64,000 bases of DNA from positions 62,001 through 126,000 of the forward strand of contig JAVBVS010000016.1 in assembly GCA_036677805.1 (NCBI GenBank), in the 5' to 3' direction. Within the stretch, counting starts at the first letter, position 1. The number at the start of each line of letters is the position of its first letter. The translations under genes were made by a program, and so were the position numbers. Below are positions 16,177 through 24,918 of the stretch, in pieces. Source of the DNA: SIG78 sp036677805. Its GTDB lineage: Bacteria; Verrucomicrobiota; Lentisphaeria; Victivallales; Victivallaceae. The notes beneath the pieces are model-generated. The model was not told the DNA's origin. It saw nothing but the letters and a program-made list of their open reading frames with translations, and did no database searches.

Positions 16177-17738
16177 GACCGTGTCCGTTCCAGTTCTCCC
16201 AGAGTAATATCCATCGCCGAAGCGATAAAGTCAAGCAATTTTTCCGAAGCGATCAACGGCAATTTGGTCAAAGCCGCCGGCGGACAGTCCGCTTTGTAGG
16301 TCTGGGCGCTGACATCGATGCGGTAGCGCTCGCCCAGTTTCCGGCAGAACGCCACCGCATGGTCGGCGTCGGCGAAGAAAAGCGCCCCCAGCAGTCCGTC
16401 GCCCTCGGCGCGGCAGACATACCGCGAATGCCGGGCGACCAGATGCCGCAATTTCTCCTGCCACAATTTGCCGACCGCGCGGGTATGGTCGGCGTTGGCC
16501 TCGGCAAAGCGCAGCGTAATCAGGTTGGCCAGGCTGGCCAGTTCTTCCTGCCCGTTGGTGACCAGCGCGCCGAACTGATTCAAATTGTCCATCGCCGCCG
16601 TGGTCAAGATCCGCGACGCCGGATAGACTCCGGCCGGAAATCCCTTGCCCACCGAAACGAAATCGGGCCGGCAGCCGTATTCGCGGAACAGGAAGATTTC
16701 CGGCGACCACATGCAGCTTTGAATTTCATCCACGAAAATCGGAATGTCGCGTTCGCGGCAAAGCTCATGGCAGCGCCGGACATATTCGTCCTCCAGCCGG
16801 ATGCCGCCGTAATTCATCAATACCAGCTCGTGAATGAATCCGGCGACCTTGCTGCCGCCATCGTCGTATTGCGCCACCGCCTGCGCGAACGCATCCGGAT
16901 CGTTGATCGGCACCGGAACCGCCCGGAAAAGATTGCATTCCGCCATCTTCGCATACAGCTCCGGCCACATGCCGCGCAGCATCTGGGTCATGATGGCGGT
17001 ACCGTGATAGTTGGCCTCAAGTCCCTGCTTAAAATCGCCCATCACCAGAAAAACCGGGGTTTTGCCGGCGTAAACCGGCGCTTCAAAGGTATTCTGAAGC
17101 CGGTAAAAACGCGCCAGCATCATCTTGAAGGCCGCTTCGCAGGCAAGACTGCCGGTTTCCAGGTTGATCACCCGGTTGAGCACATGCGGCGCGTCCGAAG
17201 CGATCAGGGCGTCGAGCTCTTCCTCCCGGTCCCGCGCCAGACCGTTGGCCGAACGCACCAATTCGCGCTCGAAGAGACGGGTCAGATGACCCCGGGTATT
17301 GTTGTGGGTGATGTTGGTGATTCCGATTGCAGCGGCATAGCGGAGCAGATCGAAACCCGGGAAATTATGGCCCAGACTGGCCTGATAGTGTTCGCTTTTG
17401 CCCGTGATCGCCAAACGCCCGTCCTCGCCGATCCGCAAGAATCCGAGCCCGGAAAGCGGCGCGGAATCACGCCGCAAAGCAGCATCGAACGCCCGCGTCC
17501 CCGCCCCGGACGCACTGCCGCTCCAGGCGGAAACGATCCCGTTCCCGGCCTGTTCCAGCAGCCCGTCAAGCCGGCGGGCGAGTTCTTCCGGATAAAAATC
17601 GACCGGCGTCTCCGCAACCCGCCGCAATGCGGCGAAGGGTCCGATGCCGAGCGCCGCGGATGCGCGGCAGACCTGTTTCACATAGTCGCTTCCGGCAATA
17701 TCGCTCAGCGACAATCGCAGATTCCTGACCATGACCAT
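16173..17738 (-). CDS. Class III PLP-dependent aminotransferase
   Basis: A 521-residue fold-type I aminotransferase. The PLP lysine lies in SVGKGFPAGVYPASRIL (about residue 370), preceded by IPIFVDEIQSCMW, where the Asp binds the pyridine nitrogen. The N-terminal part carries THNNTRGHLTRLFERELV and a substrate-entry region typical of class III enzymes, but the protein is about 80 residues longer than a normal 430-residue member. It is first in an operon with a sugar kinase, amidohydrolase and isomerase, which is unusual company and suggests an amino or keto sugar substrate. AGGAAAGG precedes the ATG at 17738; a second ATG two codons on is also possible. Confidence 0.82.
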   Translation of the reverse strand: MVMVRNLRLSLSDIAGSDYVKQVCRASAALGIGPFAALRRVAETPVDFYPEELARRLDGLLEQAGNGIVSAWSGSASGAGTRAFDAALRRDSAPLSGLGFLRIGEDGRLAITGKSEHYQASLGHNFPGFDLLRYAAAIGITNITHNNTRGHLTRLFERELVRSANGLARDREEELDALIASDAPHVLNRVINLETGSLACEAAFKMMLARFYRLQNTFEAPVYAGKTPVFLVMGDFKQGLEANYHGTAIMTQMLRGMWPELYAKMAECNLFRAVPVPINDPDAFAQAVAQYDDGGSKVAGFIHELVLMNYGGIRLEDEYVRRCHELCRERDIPIFVDEIQSCMWSPEIFLFREYGCRPDFVSVGKGFPAGVYPASRILTTAAMDNLNQFGALVTNGQEELASLANLITLRFAEANADHTRAVGKLWQEKLRHLVARHSRYVCRAEGDGLLGALFFADADHAVAFCRKLGERYRIDVSAQTYKADCPPAALTKLPLIASEKLLDFIASAMDITLGELERTRS

Positions 17739-17790
17739 TGTCCTTTCCTCAATTCACGGATTTTCTTTTCAAGACATACAATACCATTAA

Positions 17791-17841
17791 AAATGATTAA
17801 TTCAAGCATTATTCTAAACAAAATGACATTTTTAATCATTT
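17791..17841. promoter_or_regulatory. Paired operator half-sites AAATGATTA / TAATCATTT
   Basis: AAATGATTA (17791-17799) and its exact reverse complement TAATCATTT (17833-17841) lie 33 bases apart, 42 bp start to start or about four helical turns. This spacing suits a looped repressor. The left half falls in the spacer of the predicted aminotransferase-operon promoter. Confidence 0.4.
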
Positions 17842-17973
17842 CGAGCTTAAAACAACACCGCAAAACCCATAAAAAGGTATTGAAAATCTCAAAAAAACGC
17901 TTTTTATCCAAACATAAATTGATCGATTCAAAAATTTTTAACAAAAAAAGATCGTTTTTATAGATTTGCGCTC

Positions 17974-18002
17974 TTGACAAATGCTTTTTCATGAAGTATA
18001 CT
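17974..18002 (+). promoter_or_regulatory. Promoter of the DeoR operon
   Basis: TTGACA (17974-17979), 17 bp, TATACT (17997-18002). Predicted +1 near 18009, giving a 60-base leader. Confidence 0.75.
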
Positions 18003-18027
18003 TTGATTCGGAAACCCGTTCATTCAC

Positions 18028-18041
18028 CGATCGCATGATCG
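18028..18041. promoter_or_regulatory. Candidate autoregulatory operator
   Basis: CGATCGCATGATCG: a 5-bp inverted repeat with 4-base centre at about +20 of the predicted DeoR transcript, a place where binding would block elongation. Confidence 0.3.
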
Positions 18042-18068
18042 TTTCAATCACATGAGGACCATCCCGTT

Positions 18069-18869
18069 ATGGGCAAACGCGAAAATACGCAGGAAAAGAT
18101 TTTGAAGATGCTCCGCCATTACGGACGGCTGACCGTCGGAGACGCCGTATCCATGCTCCAGGTCTCCGAAGCGACGGTGCGCCGTCATTTCGCCGATCTG
18201 GAACAGCAGGGGACACTGCTGCGGATCCACGGCGGAGTACGGCTTCCGATTGCCGCCGAAGCCAATGAATACCTGTTTCAGCGCGAAGCGGCCAGCCGGG
18301 TCCGCGAAAAACGCGCCGTCGGCCAGGCCGCCGCCAATCTGCTCACCGACCGCGACCGCATCTTTTTCGACTCCGGTACCACGGTGATGGAGTGCGGTCA
18401 CGCGCTGAGCGCGCGGCTGGAGCAGAGCGAACTTTCCGATGTGAGCGTCGTCACCAACTCGCTGGCCTACAGCGATTCGCTGGCGCTGCATTGTCCGGTG
18501 GTCCTGACCGGCGGCACGATCCGGCCCAAGCGCATGGACCTGTGCGGGATTGTGGCGCTGAACAACCTGGGGCGCTACAATTTTACCAGAGCAGTGCTCG
18601 GGACCGACGGCATCACCGCCGACGGCACGCTCACCACCACCGATGAAGAAACCTCGCTGCTGGCCGCGGCCGCGGTGGAGCACAGTCAGTCGGTATTGAT
18701 TCTGGCCGACAGTTCCAAGCTCGATCGCAGTTCTTTTGTACCCTACGGCGCGCTGCGGGGCGAAAAATTCACGCTGATTACCGATTCCCAGGCCGATCCG
18801 GCGGTGCTCGAGACCCTCCGGAAGCTGGGCATCAATATCATCCTGGCGGACGCCGCCAAAATTAAATAG
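18069..18869 (+). CDS. DeoR/GlpR-family transcriptional repressor
   Basis: A 266-residue protein with the N-terminal DeoR winged helix (about 5-60: ILKMLRHYGRLTVGDAVSMLQVSEATVRRHFADLEQQGTL contains the family HTH signature) and a C-terminal DeoR sensor domain (about 78-235). The sensor has IFFDSGTTVMECGHAL, SVVTNSL, VVLTGGTIRP and DEET, which form the sugar-phosphate binding site. It should repress its own operon until a phosphorylated sugar accumulates; the kinase in the divergent operon could supply that effector. The start is the ATG at 18069. Confidence 0.92.
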   Translation: MGKRENTQEKILKMLRHYGRLTVGDAVSMLQVSEATVRRHFADLEQQGTLLRIHGGVRLPIAAEANEYLFQREAASRVREKRAVGQAAANLLTDRDRIFFDSGTTVMECGHALSARLEQSELSDVSVVTNSLAYSDSLALHCPVVLTGGTIRPKRMDLCGIVALNNLGRYNFTRAVLGTDGITADGTLTTTDEETSLLAAAAVEHSQSVLILADSSKLDRSSFVPYGALRGEKFTLITDSQADPAVLETLRKLGINIILADAAKIK

Positions 18870-18894
18870 TTTATTCGACGCAAAGGAAGATCGT

Positions 18895-20172
18895 ATGGGT
18901 ATCAGACTCGGCTTGGTGGGACTGGGACAATTCGGCAGCCAGTTCGCCAGACTTTTCAAAGCGCATCCGCTGGTGGACCGCATCGCCCTGTGCGACTGCG
19001 AACCGGAAAAAATCAAAAAATTCCTCGACGATCCATTCATGGCGGACAAAGTTCATGCCCGCGACTGCTATGCCACGCTGGATGAAATCTGCCGGGCGGA
19101 ACTCGACGGGCTGGTGGTCATCACCCAGCCGTGGCTCCACGCGCCGCAATGCGTCCAGGCGCTGGAATCGGGCAAGCACGTCTACAGCGCGGTGCCGCTG
19201 ATCAGCCTGCCCGACGATCATGAAATCCTCGACTGGTGCGGCAAACTCACCGCCGCGGTCAAGCGCTCCGGCAAACAGTATATGCTCGGCGAAACCACCA
19301 TCTACCGTCCCCAGACCATGTTCTGCCGCCGCATGGCCGCCGCGGGGGAATTCGGCGAATATGTTTATGCCGAGGGCGAATACGTCCACGATGTCGACGG
19401 CGGCATCAACGGCTGGAGCAATCTCCGCGACGTGATGAAGCACCGCACCACCGGCGTGGTCGGCAGCCAGTACGCCGCCATGATGGACCGCTATGCCCGG
19501 CGCGGCGTGAAATCGAGTCCGATGAGCTATCCCACCCATTCGGTTTCGGGTCCGATCAATGTAATGCGGACCCGGGCGCTGAAAGTCAGCGCCTACGGCA
19601 CGCCCAATACCAACGCCGACCCGTTCTTCGCGGACAGCGACTTTTCCAACGTCACCGCGCTTTACCGGCTTGCCAACGGCGCCAGTCTGCGCATCGGCGA
19701 ATACCGGGAAATCGGCGCGACCAGTTTCGACCGCGACGAAGCGGAAATTTTCCGCATTTTCGGCAAGACGGGCAGTTTTTCGCGCAATGTCTGGCAGTCC
19801 AATCACCGTACCGCGCCCGGAACCGCCCAGCCGATCAAGGAAGACGTTCCGCATCCTGAAACGCCGGAATGGCCCTGGGCCGGATACCGTGAAATGAGCG
19901 TGACCGCCATGCGCGATCCGCTGCCGCCGGAAGTGCAGCAGGCCTTCAAGGCGGTCTGCAACCCGAACGCCAACCCCAAAGATGATTTCCAACCCACCGG
20001 ACATGGCGGCAGCCACCCTTATCTGGTGCATGAATTCGTGAGCATGATTCATGAAAACCGCGCACCGGCGATTCCAGTCGGAGAAGCGGTGCATTATATG
20101 GCCATGGGCGTGGCGGCGCACCGTTCGGCGCAGCGCGACGGCGAAATCGTCAATGTGGAGTTGTTCGACTGA
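18895..20172 (+). CDS. Gfo/Idh/MocA-family oxidoreductase
   Basis: A 425-residue NAD(P)-dependent oxidoreductase: Rossmann start RLGLVGLGQFGSQFA at residue 4, then a substrate domain with GEYVHDVDGG. The EKP lysine motif of the family appears here only as YSAVPLISL, so the usual catalytic Lys is not obvious and the chemistry may differ. It lies 25 bp after the DeoR gene with AAGGAAG at the start. Together with the following acyltransferase it might modify a sugar substituent, but the substrate is unknown. Confidence 0.85.
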   Translation: MGIRLGLVGLGQFGSQFARLFKAHPLVDRIALCDCEPEKIKKFLDDPFMADKVHARDCYATLDEICRAELDGLVVITQPWLHAPQCVQALESGKHVYSAVPLISLPDDHEILDWCGKLTAAVKRSGKQYMLGETTIYRPQTMFCRRMAAAGEFGEYVYAEGEYVHDVDGGINGWSNLRDVMKHRTTGVVGSQYAAMMDRYARRGVKSSPMSYPTHSVSGPINVMRTRALKVSAYGTPNTNADPFFADSDFSNVTALYRLANGASLRIGEYREIGATSFDRDEAEIFRIFGKTGSFSRNVWQSNHRTAPGTAQPIKEDVPHPETPEWPWAGYREMSVTAMRDPLPPEVQQAFKAVCNPNANPKDDFQPTGHGGSHPYLVHEFVSMIHENRAPAIPVGEAVHYMAMGVAAHRSAQRDGEIVNVELFD

Positions 20173-20173
20173 T

Positions 20174-20839
20174 ATGTTTACCGAATTCGTCAATCAGCTG
20201 GATGCGGCGGGGCGCGAAGCCTTCCACCGGACCGTGGTCATGGCCATGGATACGCCGGAAGCGGCGGCAATGCGCCGGGCCTACTACCAGACCGTCTTGC
20301 GCCGGATGGGGGAAAACGTCACCATCGGCGTCAATGTCCGCATCGTCAACCCGCAATGGATCGAACTTGAGGACAACACTCTGGTTTCGGACGGATGCAC
20401 CCTGATCGCCCGCGGCGAACCGGGCATCATCCTGCGGGAGCGGGCCCGGCTGAAAAACGAAGTCTATCTCGATACCGAAACCGCGCACGGATACATCGAC
20501 ATCGGCGAGCGGGTCTATATCGGCACACGCTGCTGCCTGCACGGCCACAAGGGGTTGGAAATCGGAGCGGATTCGCTGCTGGCGCAGGGCATTTTGATTA
20601 CTCCGGCATCGCACACCTTCGCCGATGCCGACCGCACGATTTACAGCCAGCCGTGCGACAACCGGAAAATCGTGATCGGCAAAGATTGTTATCTCGGCAT
20701 GGGAGTGAGGGTGGTCTGTTACGCCGAAACCATCGGCGACGGCGCGGTCGTCGGCGCGGGCGCGGTGGTGACCCGCCCGGTTCCGGCTTACGGGGTTGCC
20801 GTCGGCGTTCCCGCCAAAATCGTAAAAATGCGCAAATGA
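20174..20839 (+). CDS. Left-handed beta-helix acyltransferase (hexapeptide repeat)
   Basis: A 221-residue protein of the maltose/galactoside O-acetyltransferase type. Imperfect hexapeptide repeats ([LIV]-G-x4) run from about residue 55 to 215, for example ITIGV-like VTIGVNV, IDIGERVYIGTRC, LEIGADS, IVIGKDCYLGMGV and TIGDGAVVGAGAVV; the closing GVPAKIVK is the family ending. The acceptor is probably a sugar hydroxyl or amine. The ATG at 20174 directly follows the oxidoreductase TGA. A longer frame (from 20051) overlaps the oxidoreductase and was rejected. Confidence 0.86.
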   Translation: MFTEFVNQLDAAGREAFHRTVVMAMDTPEAAAMRRAYYQTVLRRMGENVTIGVNVRIVNPQWIELEDNTLVSDGCTLIARGEPGIILRERARLKNEVYLDTETAHGYIDIGERVYIGTRCCLHGHKGLEIGADSLLAQGILITPASHTFADADRTIYSQPCDNRKIVIGKDCYLGMGVRVVCYAETIGDGAVVGAGAVVTRPVPAYGVAVGVPAKIVKMRK

Positions 20840-20882
20840 GTGTATGAGAAATCATGGTGTTGACAAAGGAGAGGAGGAGACC

Positions 20883-21632
20883 ATGAGGAGAAAAAATTTC
20901 ACGCTTAACGAACTTTTAATCGTCATTGCTCTACTGGGCCTGAACCTCGCGCTGCTGGCGGCGCTGGCTCCCGGAGTGAAGACAAGCGCGCAGCTGACGA
21001 GTTGCACCTCGCATCTGGCGGCGCTGGGCAAGGCGGTCGAAGCTTATCGCGCCGACAATGCCGAATCGTTCATGATCGCGATTTCGCCGGGCAATCCCGG
21101 TCCGACCTGGGCGACGCGGCTGGGGGCGACCACAATGGGCAATTATGTCAAAGCGGAAAACTTCAACTGTCCGAGCATGCCGGTTTACCTGCCGGAACGG
21201 TGGCAGAACGCCTCCGATCTGGCGTCGCAGAACAACTGGATGTGGACCCGGCCCGCATACGGCTACAATGACATCTGGCTGGGAGGCGTCAGGCGCGGGG
21301 CCAACGGCATTGCCGGCGGCATCCCCTATTCCATGGCCGCGCTGGAAGAGCCTTCCGAAATGCTGGTGCTGGCCGACAGCGCCGGCCCCGGACGCGAATT
21401 CGGCAGTTACCGGGTCCATCCGGGCTACGTCAAAACTGAAGCGGTCCTGTGGCCGCGGCACGACGGAGCGGTCAACGTGCTCTATGCCGACGGGCATGTG
21501 AAGGCGACGGCCAGCGGATTGGATCAGGCAGGTGAAGAGTCGAGTCAGAAGTTGTATGTGACGGGGGCCGAGCTCGAATCGTCCTCCACCAAAGAAGCAG
21601 ACAGCTGCAAATGGCGTTGCGGTCTGGACTAA
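20883..21632 (+). CDS. Pseudopilin-like H-x9-DG protein
   Basis: A 249-residue protein with a type IV pilin-like N-terminus: short basic leader MRRKN, then FTLNELLIVIALLGLNLALLAAL. The consensus reads FTLIELLVVIAIIAIL, with Glu at +5. The residue before Phe is Asn, not Gly. The C-terminus carries the H-x9-DG motif (RHDGAVNVLYADGH), which marks a large group of such proteins in Planctomycetota and Lentisphaerota. GGAGAGGAGGAG precedes the ATG at 20883, so I prefer it to the ATG at 20844. It sits in the DeoR operon, before the secreted glycosidase-like gene, and may help display or export it. Confidence 0.82.
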   Translation: MRRKNFTLNELLIVIALLGLNLALLAALAPGVKTSAQLTSCTSHLAALGKAVEAYRADNAESFMIAISPGNPGPTWATRLGATTMGNYVKAENFNCPSMPVYLPERWQNASDLASQNNWMWTRPAYGYNDIWLGGVRRGANGIAGGIPYSMAALEEPSEMLVLADSAGPGREFGSYRVHPGYVKTEAVLWPRHDGAVNVLYADGHVKATASGLDQAGEESSQKLYVTGAELESSSTKEADSCKWRCGLD

Positions 21633-21652
21633 ATCAGGGAGAATCCGATTTC

Positions 21653-24600
21653 ATGAAAAAGATGGTTCCATTCTTCGGAGCGCTCTGCGCTTCCGCAATG
21701 CTCGCAGCCGCGGCTCCGGCGACGCCGTCGATCCCGTGGATCGCCGCCCCCGCATTGGACGGCAAACTGGATGACGCCGCCTGGGGGCAAGCCTGGAAAG
21801 GTCAGCTGGTCGATATCCAGAGCGGCAAACAACCGGCCCATCCGACCGCGGTCCTGCTGGGACGCGATCAGGACAATCTCTACATCGCCTTCGACTGTTC
21901 CGAACCCGAACCGGCCAAAATCAAGCGCCAGTTCACTCATATCGAAGAGCGTGACAACGCCATCTACAGCGACGACTGTGTGGAAATTCTGCTCGATCCT
22001 CTTGGCGCCGATACCAGCGCCGGGTATCATTTTGCGGTCAATTCCGCCGGGATTTTTTATGATGCATTGGCCGGCAACCCGGCGTTCGACAGCCATCTCA
22101 AGGCCGTCTGCCGGACCGAAGCCGACCGCTGGATCGCCGAAGTCGCCATTCCCTTCGCCGATCTGGGGGTCACTCCCGGCGGCGCGGAATTGCTCAAAAT
22201 CAATCTGGGCCGGGAACGGCAGGCGGTCCCGGCGGAATACTCCTGTCTGAAAGCGGGACCGGGCGGGTTCAGCGACGAAAGTCATTTCATCGCCTTCCGG
22301 CCCGCGCCTCAGGACGGAAAATTGCCCCCGGTCACTTTTATGGCGCTGGGTTCCGGCGCCGCGCCCAAGGCAATCTTCGCCAATACCCTGCCCGGCAAGC
22401 AGACCTTCCGGGTGGCGCTGGAGTTTCTTGACGCCGACCATCAGGCGTTCCGCAAATTCAACCTCAAGACCAAGCCCGGCGTCCCGACCGAATTCGAATA
22501 TCGTCTGAGCGGCAAAAAACCGCCGACTGCAATCCGGCTGTCGGTTGCCGAGGACAAGGACAACGGCCGGGAATTGTATGCCAATGTGTTTGAATTGCCG
22601 AAAGCGGTCCGAAGCGTCCGGCGTACGCTTACGGTGGAGCGGCCGCTGTTTGATTCGCTGCTGAGCCGGGAAGCCAAGCCCGATTTCGGCTTTGCCGGAT
22701 TCCAGTGGATGTTCGGCATCGGCGAGGATGGCGGGATGTCCGCCTTTGCCCTCCAGTACGGGCTGCCCTATTCCGGCGAGGATTATGCCCGCGAAAACAA
22801 AGCGACCGGCATGGCCAACCTGACCAACTCGGTGATGATCGACTGGGCCAATGACGCGGCCCATGGCGGCAAAAACAACATGCCGCTGGCGGTCATGCCC
22901 CGCCCCTTGCAGGAAAACGTCAAATCCGGCATTCCCTACGATTTGCCGGTCGTTCCCGAAACCCAAAAAATGTACCTTGACGAAGTCCGCAAACTGGCCT
23001 CCGGCAAAAACGTCAAAGCCTTGTATATCGGCGACGAAATGAGCGAATGCATCGAAATCGGCCTGATCGAAGCGTTCCGGAAATTTCCCGGCAATCCGGA
23101 ATTGCAGGCCATTGATGCCGAAATCAAGGCGAAATACGGTCAGGACAAATACGGCATTCCCGCCTCGCTCGAAATGACCGACCCGCTGGGCTGGATCGCC
23201 TACCGGCGCTGGCTCAACGCAGCGATGGTCAAACTTTTCCATGAGGCTTACCGGACCGCCAAGGCGGCCAACCCCGCCATCGTGGTGATCGCCGAAGACC
23301 CCGCTGGACACCAGACCAAGATTTACGGCTTCGCCGACTGGAAAGGCTCGTTCGATATCGTCACCCATCAGCTTTATCCGCGCGGCAGCCAGTATGTCGA
23401 CAGCTTCGGCTTCCTGACCAAATACCTGACCGACCTTACCGGAGCCAAGGATGTCTGGCCCTGCCCGCATGTCGAAGAGTACGGAGCGACGTTCACCCCC
23501 GACGAAGTGCTGGACAAATTGTCGAGCAGCGTCCGCTGCGGCGCGACCGGCTTCCACTACTATCTCAACGACACCACCGGCCGCCGGGTCGGCAAGAAGT
23601 ACATGGTTCACGAATACTGGGGCGCACCCGACCGCTATCAGGTGGAAATCGCGGCGCAGAAAAAGCTGGCCGCCATGCCCCGCCTCCAGTATCCGACGCC
23701 TGATGCCGCGGTCTTCACCGCCACCGACAGCCTGCGCGCCCAACCCGGCATCCAGCTCAAAGTCGCACCGGAATTCGATGTGCATCTGCACGGATTCATG
23801 GGCTATGGCGCCGGAGTCTGGTACCGGTTCATCAACGAACTGACCTTGAACGATCTGCAACGGTATAAGTTCATCGCCACGGTTGAAAACGAGTATATCG
23901 ACGAAGCGTCGCTGAATGCGCTGAAGCAGTATGTCGAAGCCGGCGGCACGTTGCTGGTGCTGAATCCCTTCGCCTTCAGCTTCACCCCGGAAGGCAAGTC
24001 TCTTGATGCCGCCCGTGCGGCGTTCACCGGCATTGCCGCGGTCGGCAAAGCCTCCGGTGCGCAGCTGCTGGAATATCAGGGCAAGAACCTGCCGGTTTCC
24101 GGTTTGCCGACCGGCGCGCTCACCCCGGCTCCGGGAGCGAAAGTCATCGCCAAACTGGATGACGGCAATCCCGGCATGGTCGAATATTCTCTCGGCAAGG
24201 GCAAGGTTATTACGCTCGCGGTCAACCCCTGCGTCCGCAAGCTGGCGGGCAACAAGCCATGGACCGAGTTCTTCCACCAGTTCGCCGCCGCTGCCGGATG
24301 CAAGGCGGATCAGGATATCTGGCGCTTCAGGCTGCCCGATGCGCTGATTCAAAAACTGCCCATGCCCGCCGGACAGTGCCTGACCAACAATGCCGTAACC
24401 TGGCGGCAGTTCCAGCCGCTTCAGCCGAACAATGCCGGAATCAGCGGCACCTACACGCTGACGCCGGAACCGGATTCGATCAAGGACCGCGCTTCGGGAG
24501 CGATTGCGTTCGATCAGGGCAAACTGACCGACCGGCCCCGTGCCATCGCGGCGGACAGCGCCTATGGCGGCAAAGGCAACTGGCAGGAATGGGTGATCGG

Positions 24601-24886
24601 GTACAAAACCGCCGCTCCGATTGCCATCGATTGCCGCTGGGAAAAGCCCATGCCGGTCACTGCGGTCAAATTCTGGGTTCAGGGCGCGTGGCGCGATGCG
24701 AAAATCGTCATCGGCGGCAAAACCTATGAATTTCCGTGCGACGCGGCGACTGCAACCTCATCCAATGATGTCCGCGAAATCACGCTCGCACTGCCCGAAG
24801 CCGTCGCCGCCGATCAAATGACCATACAGATCGCCGGTGCGGAAAGCAGCCTGATTCTTGCGGAGATGGAAATCTGGACCAAATGA
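21653..24886 (+). CDS. Large secreted glycosidase-like protein with N-terminal CBM9-type domain
   Basis: A 1077-residue exported protein. A signal peptide (about 1-22, ending in AAAAP) leads to a CBM9/DOMON-like module (about 25-240: APALDGKLDDAAWGQA, YIAFDCSEPEP, SDDCVEILLDPLG). A central region (about 330-690) looks like a TIM-barrel glycoside hydrolase: YIGDEMSECIE (about 455-465) and CPHVEEYG (about 603-610) hold candidate catalytic glutamates. A beta-galactosidase-trimerisation-like segment follows (about 735-895: LKQYVEAGGTLLVLNPF), then a C-terminal beta-sandwich (about 960-1077). I cannot assign a GH family. It lies 20 bp after a pseudopilin and 32 bp before another. Confidence 0.78.
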   Translation: MKKMVPFFGALCASAMLAAAAPATPSIPWIAAPALDGKLDDAAWGQAWKGQLVDIQSGKQPAHPTAVLLGRDQDNLYIAFDCSEPEPAKIKRQFTHIEERDNAIYSDDCVEILLDPLGADTSAGYHFAVNSAGIFYDALAGNPAFDSHLKAVCRTEADRWIAEVAIPFADLGVTPGGAELLKINLGRERQAVPAEYSCLKAGPGGFSDESHFIAFRPAPQDGKLPPVTFMALGSGAAPKAIFANTLPGKQTFRVALEFLDADHQAFRKFNLKTKPGVPTEFEYRLSGKKPPTAIRLSVAEDKDNGRELYANVFELPKAVRSVRRTLTVERPLFDSLLSREAKPDFGFAGFQWMFGIGEDGGMSAFALQYGLPYSGEDYARENKATGMANLTNSVMIDWANDAAHGGKNNMPLAVMPRPLQENVKSGIPYDLPVVPETQKMYLDEVRKLASGKNVKALYIGDEMSECIEIGLIEAFRKFPGNPELQAIDAEIKAKYGQDKYGIPASLEMTDPLGWIAYRRWLNAAMVKLFHEAYRTAKAANPAIVVIAEDPAGHQTKIYGFADWKGSFDIVTHQLYPRGSQYVDSFGFLTKYLTDLTGAKDVWPCPHVEEYGATFTPDEVLDKLSSSVRCGATGFHYYLNDTTGRRVGKKYMVHEYWGAPDRYQVEIAAQKKLAAMPRLQYPTPDAAVFTATDSLRAQPGIQLKVAPEFDVHLHGFMGYGAGVWYRFINELTLNDLQRYKFIATVENEYIDEASLNALKQYVEAGGTLLVLNPFAFSFTPEGKSLDAARAAFTGIAAVGKASGAQLLEYQGKNLPVSGLPTGALTPAPGAKVIAKLDDGNPGMVEYSLGKGKVITLAVNPCVRKLAGNKPWTEFFHQFAAAAGCKADQDIWRFRLPDALIQKLPMPAGQCLTNNAVTWRQFQPLQPNNAGISGTYTLTPEPDSIKDRASGAIAFDQGKLTDRPRAIAADSAYGGKGNWQEWVIGYKTAAPIAIDCRWEKPMPVTAVKFWVQGAWRDAKIVIGGKTYEFPCDAATATSSNDVREITLALPEAVAADQMTIQIAGAESSLILAEMEIWTK

Positions 24887-24918
24887 ATACCAAATATCTG
24901 AAAGGATGGAGACGCACC

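Larger units (their letters stand above)
17739..18068. other. 330-bp AT-rich divergent intergenic region
   Basis: The only gap over 300 bp. It separates the aminotransferase operon (minus) from the DeoR operon (plus). It holds the inverted repeat at 17791-17841, a possible minus-strand promoter TTGAAT-16-TATTGT overlapping it, the consensus DeoR promoter at 17974-18002 and a second small inverted repeat at 18028-18041. No ORF or RNA gene is evident. Confidence 0.6.

Noticed and set aside
21629..24352. 907-codon minus-strand ORF opposite the glycosidase-like gene
   Set aside because: No start with ribosome binding site and no recognisable domain; the plus-strand protein has a signal peptide and ordered domains.
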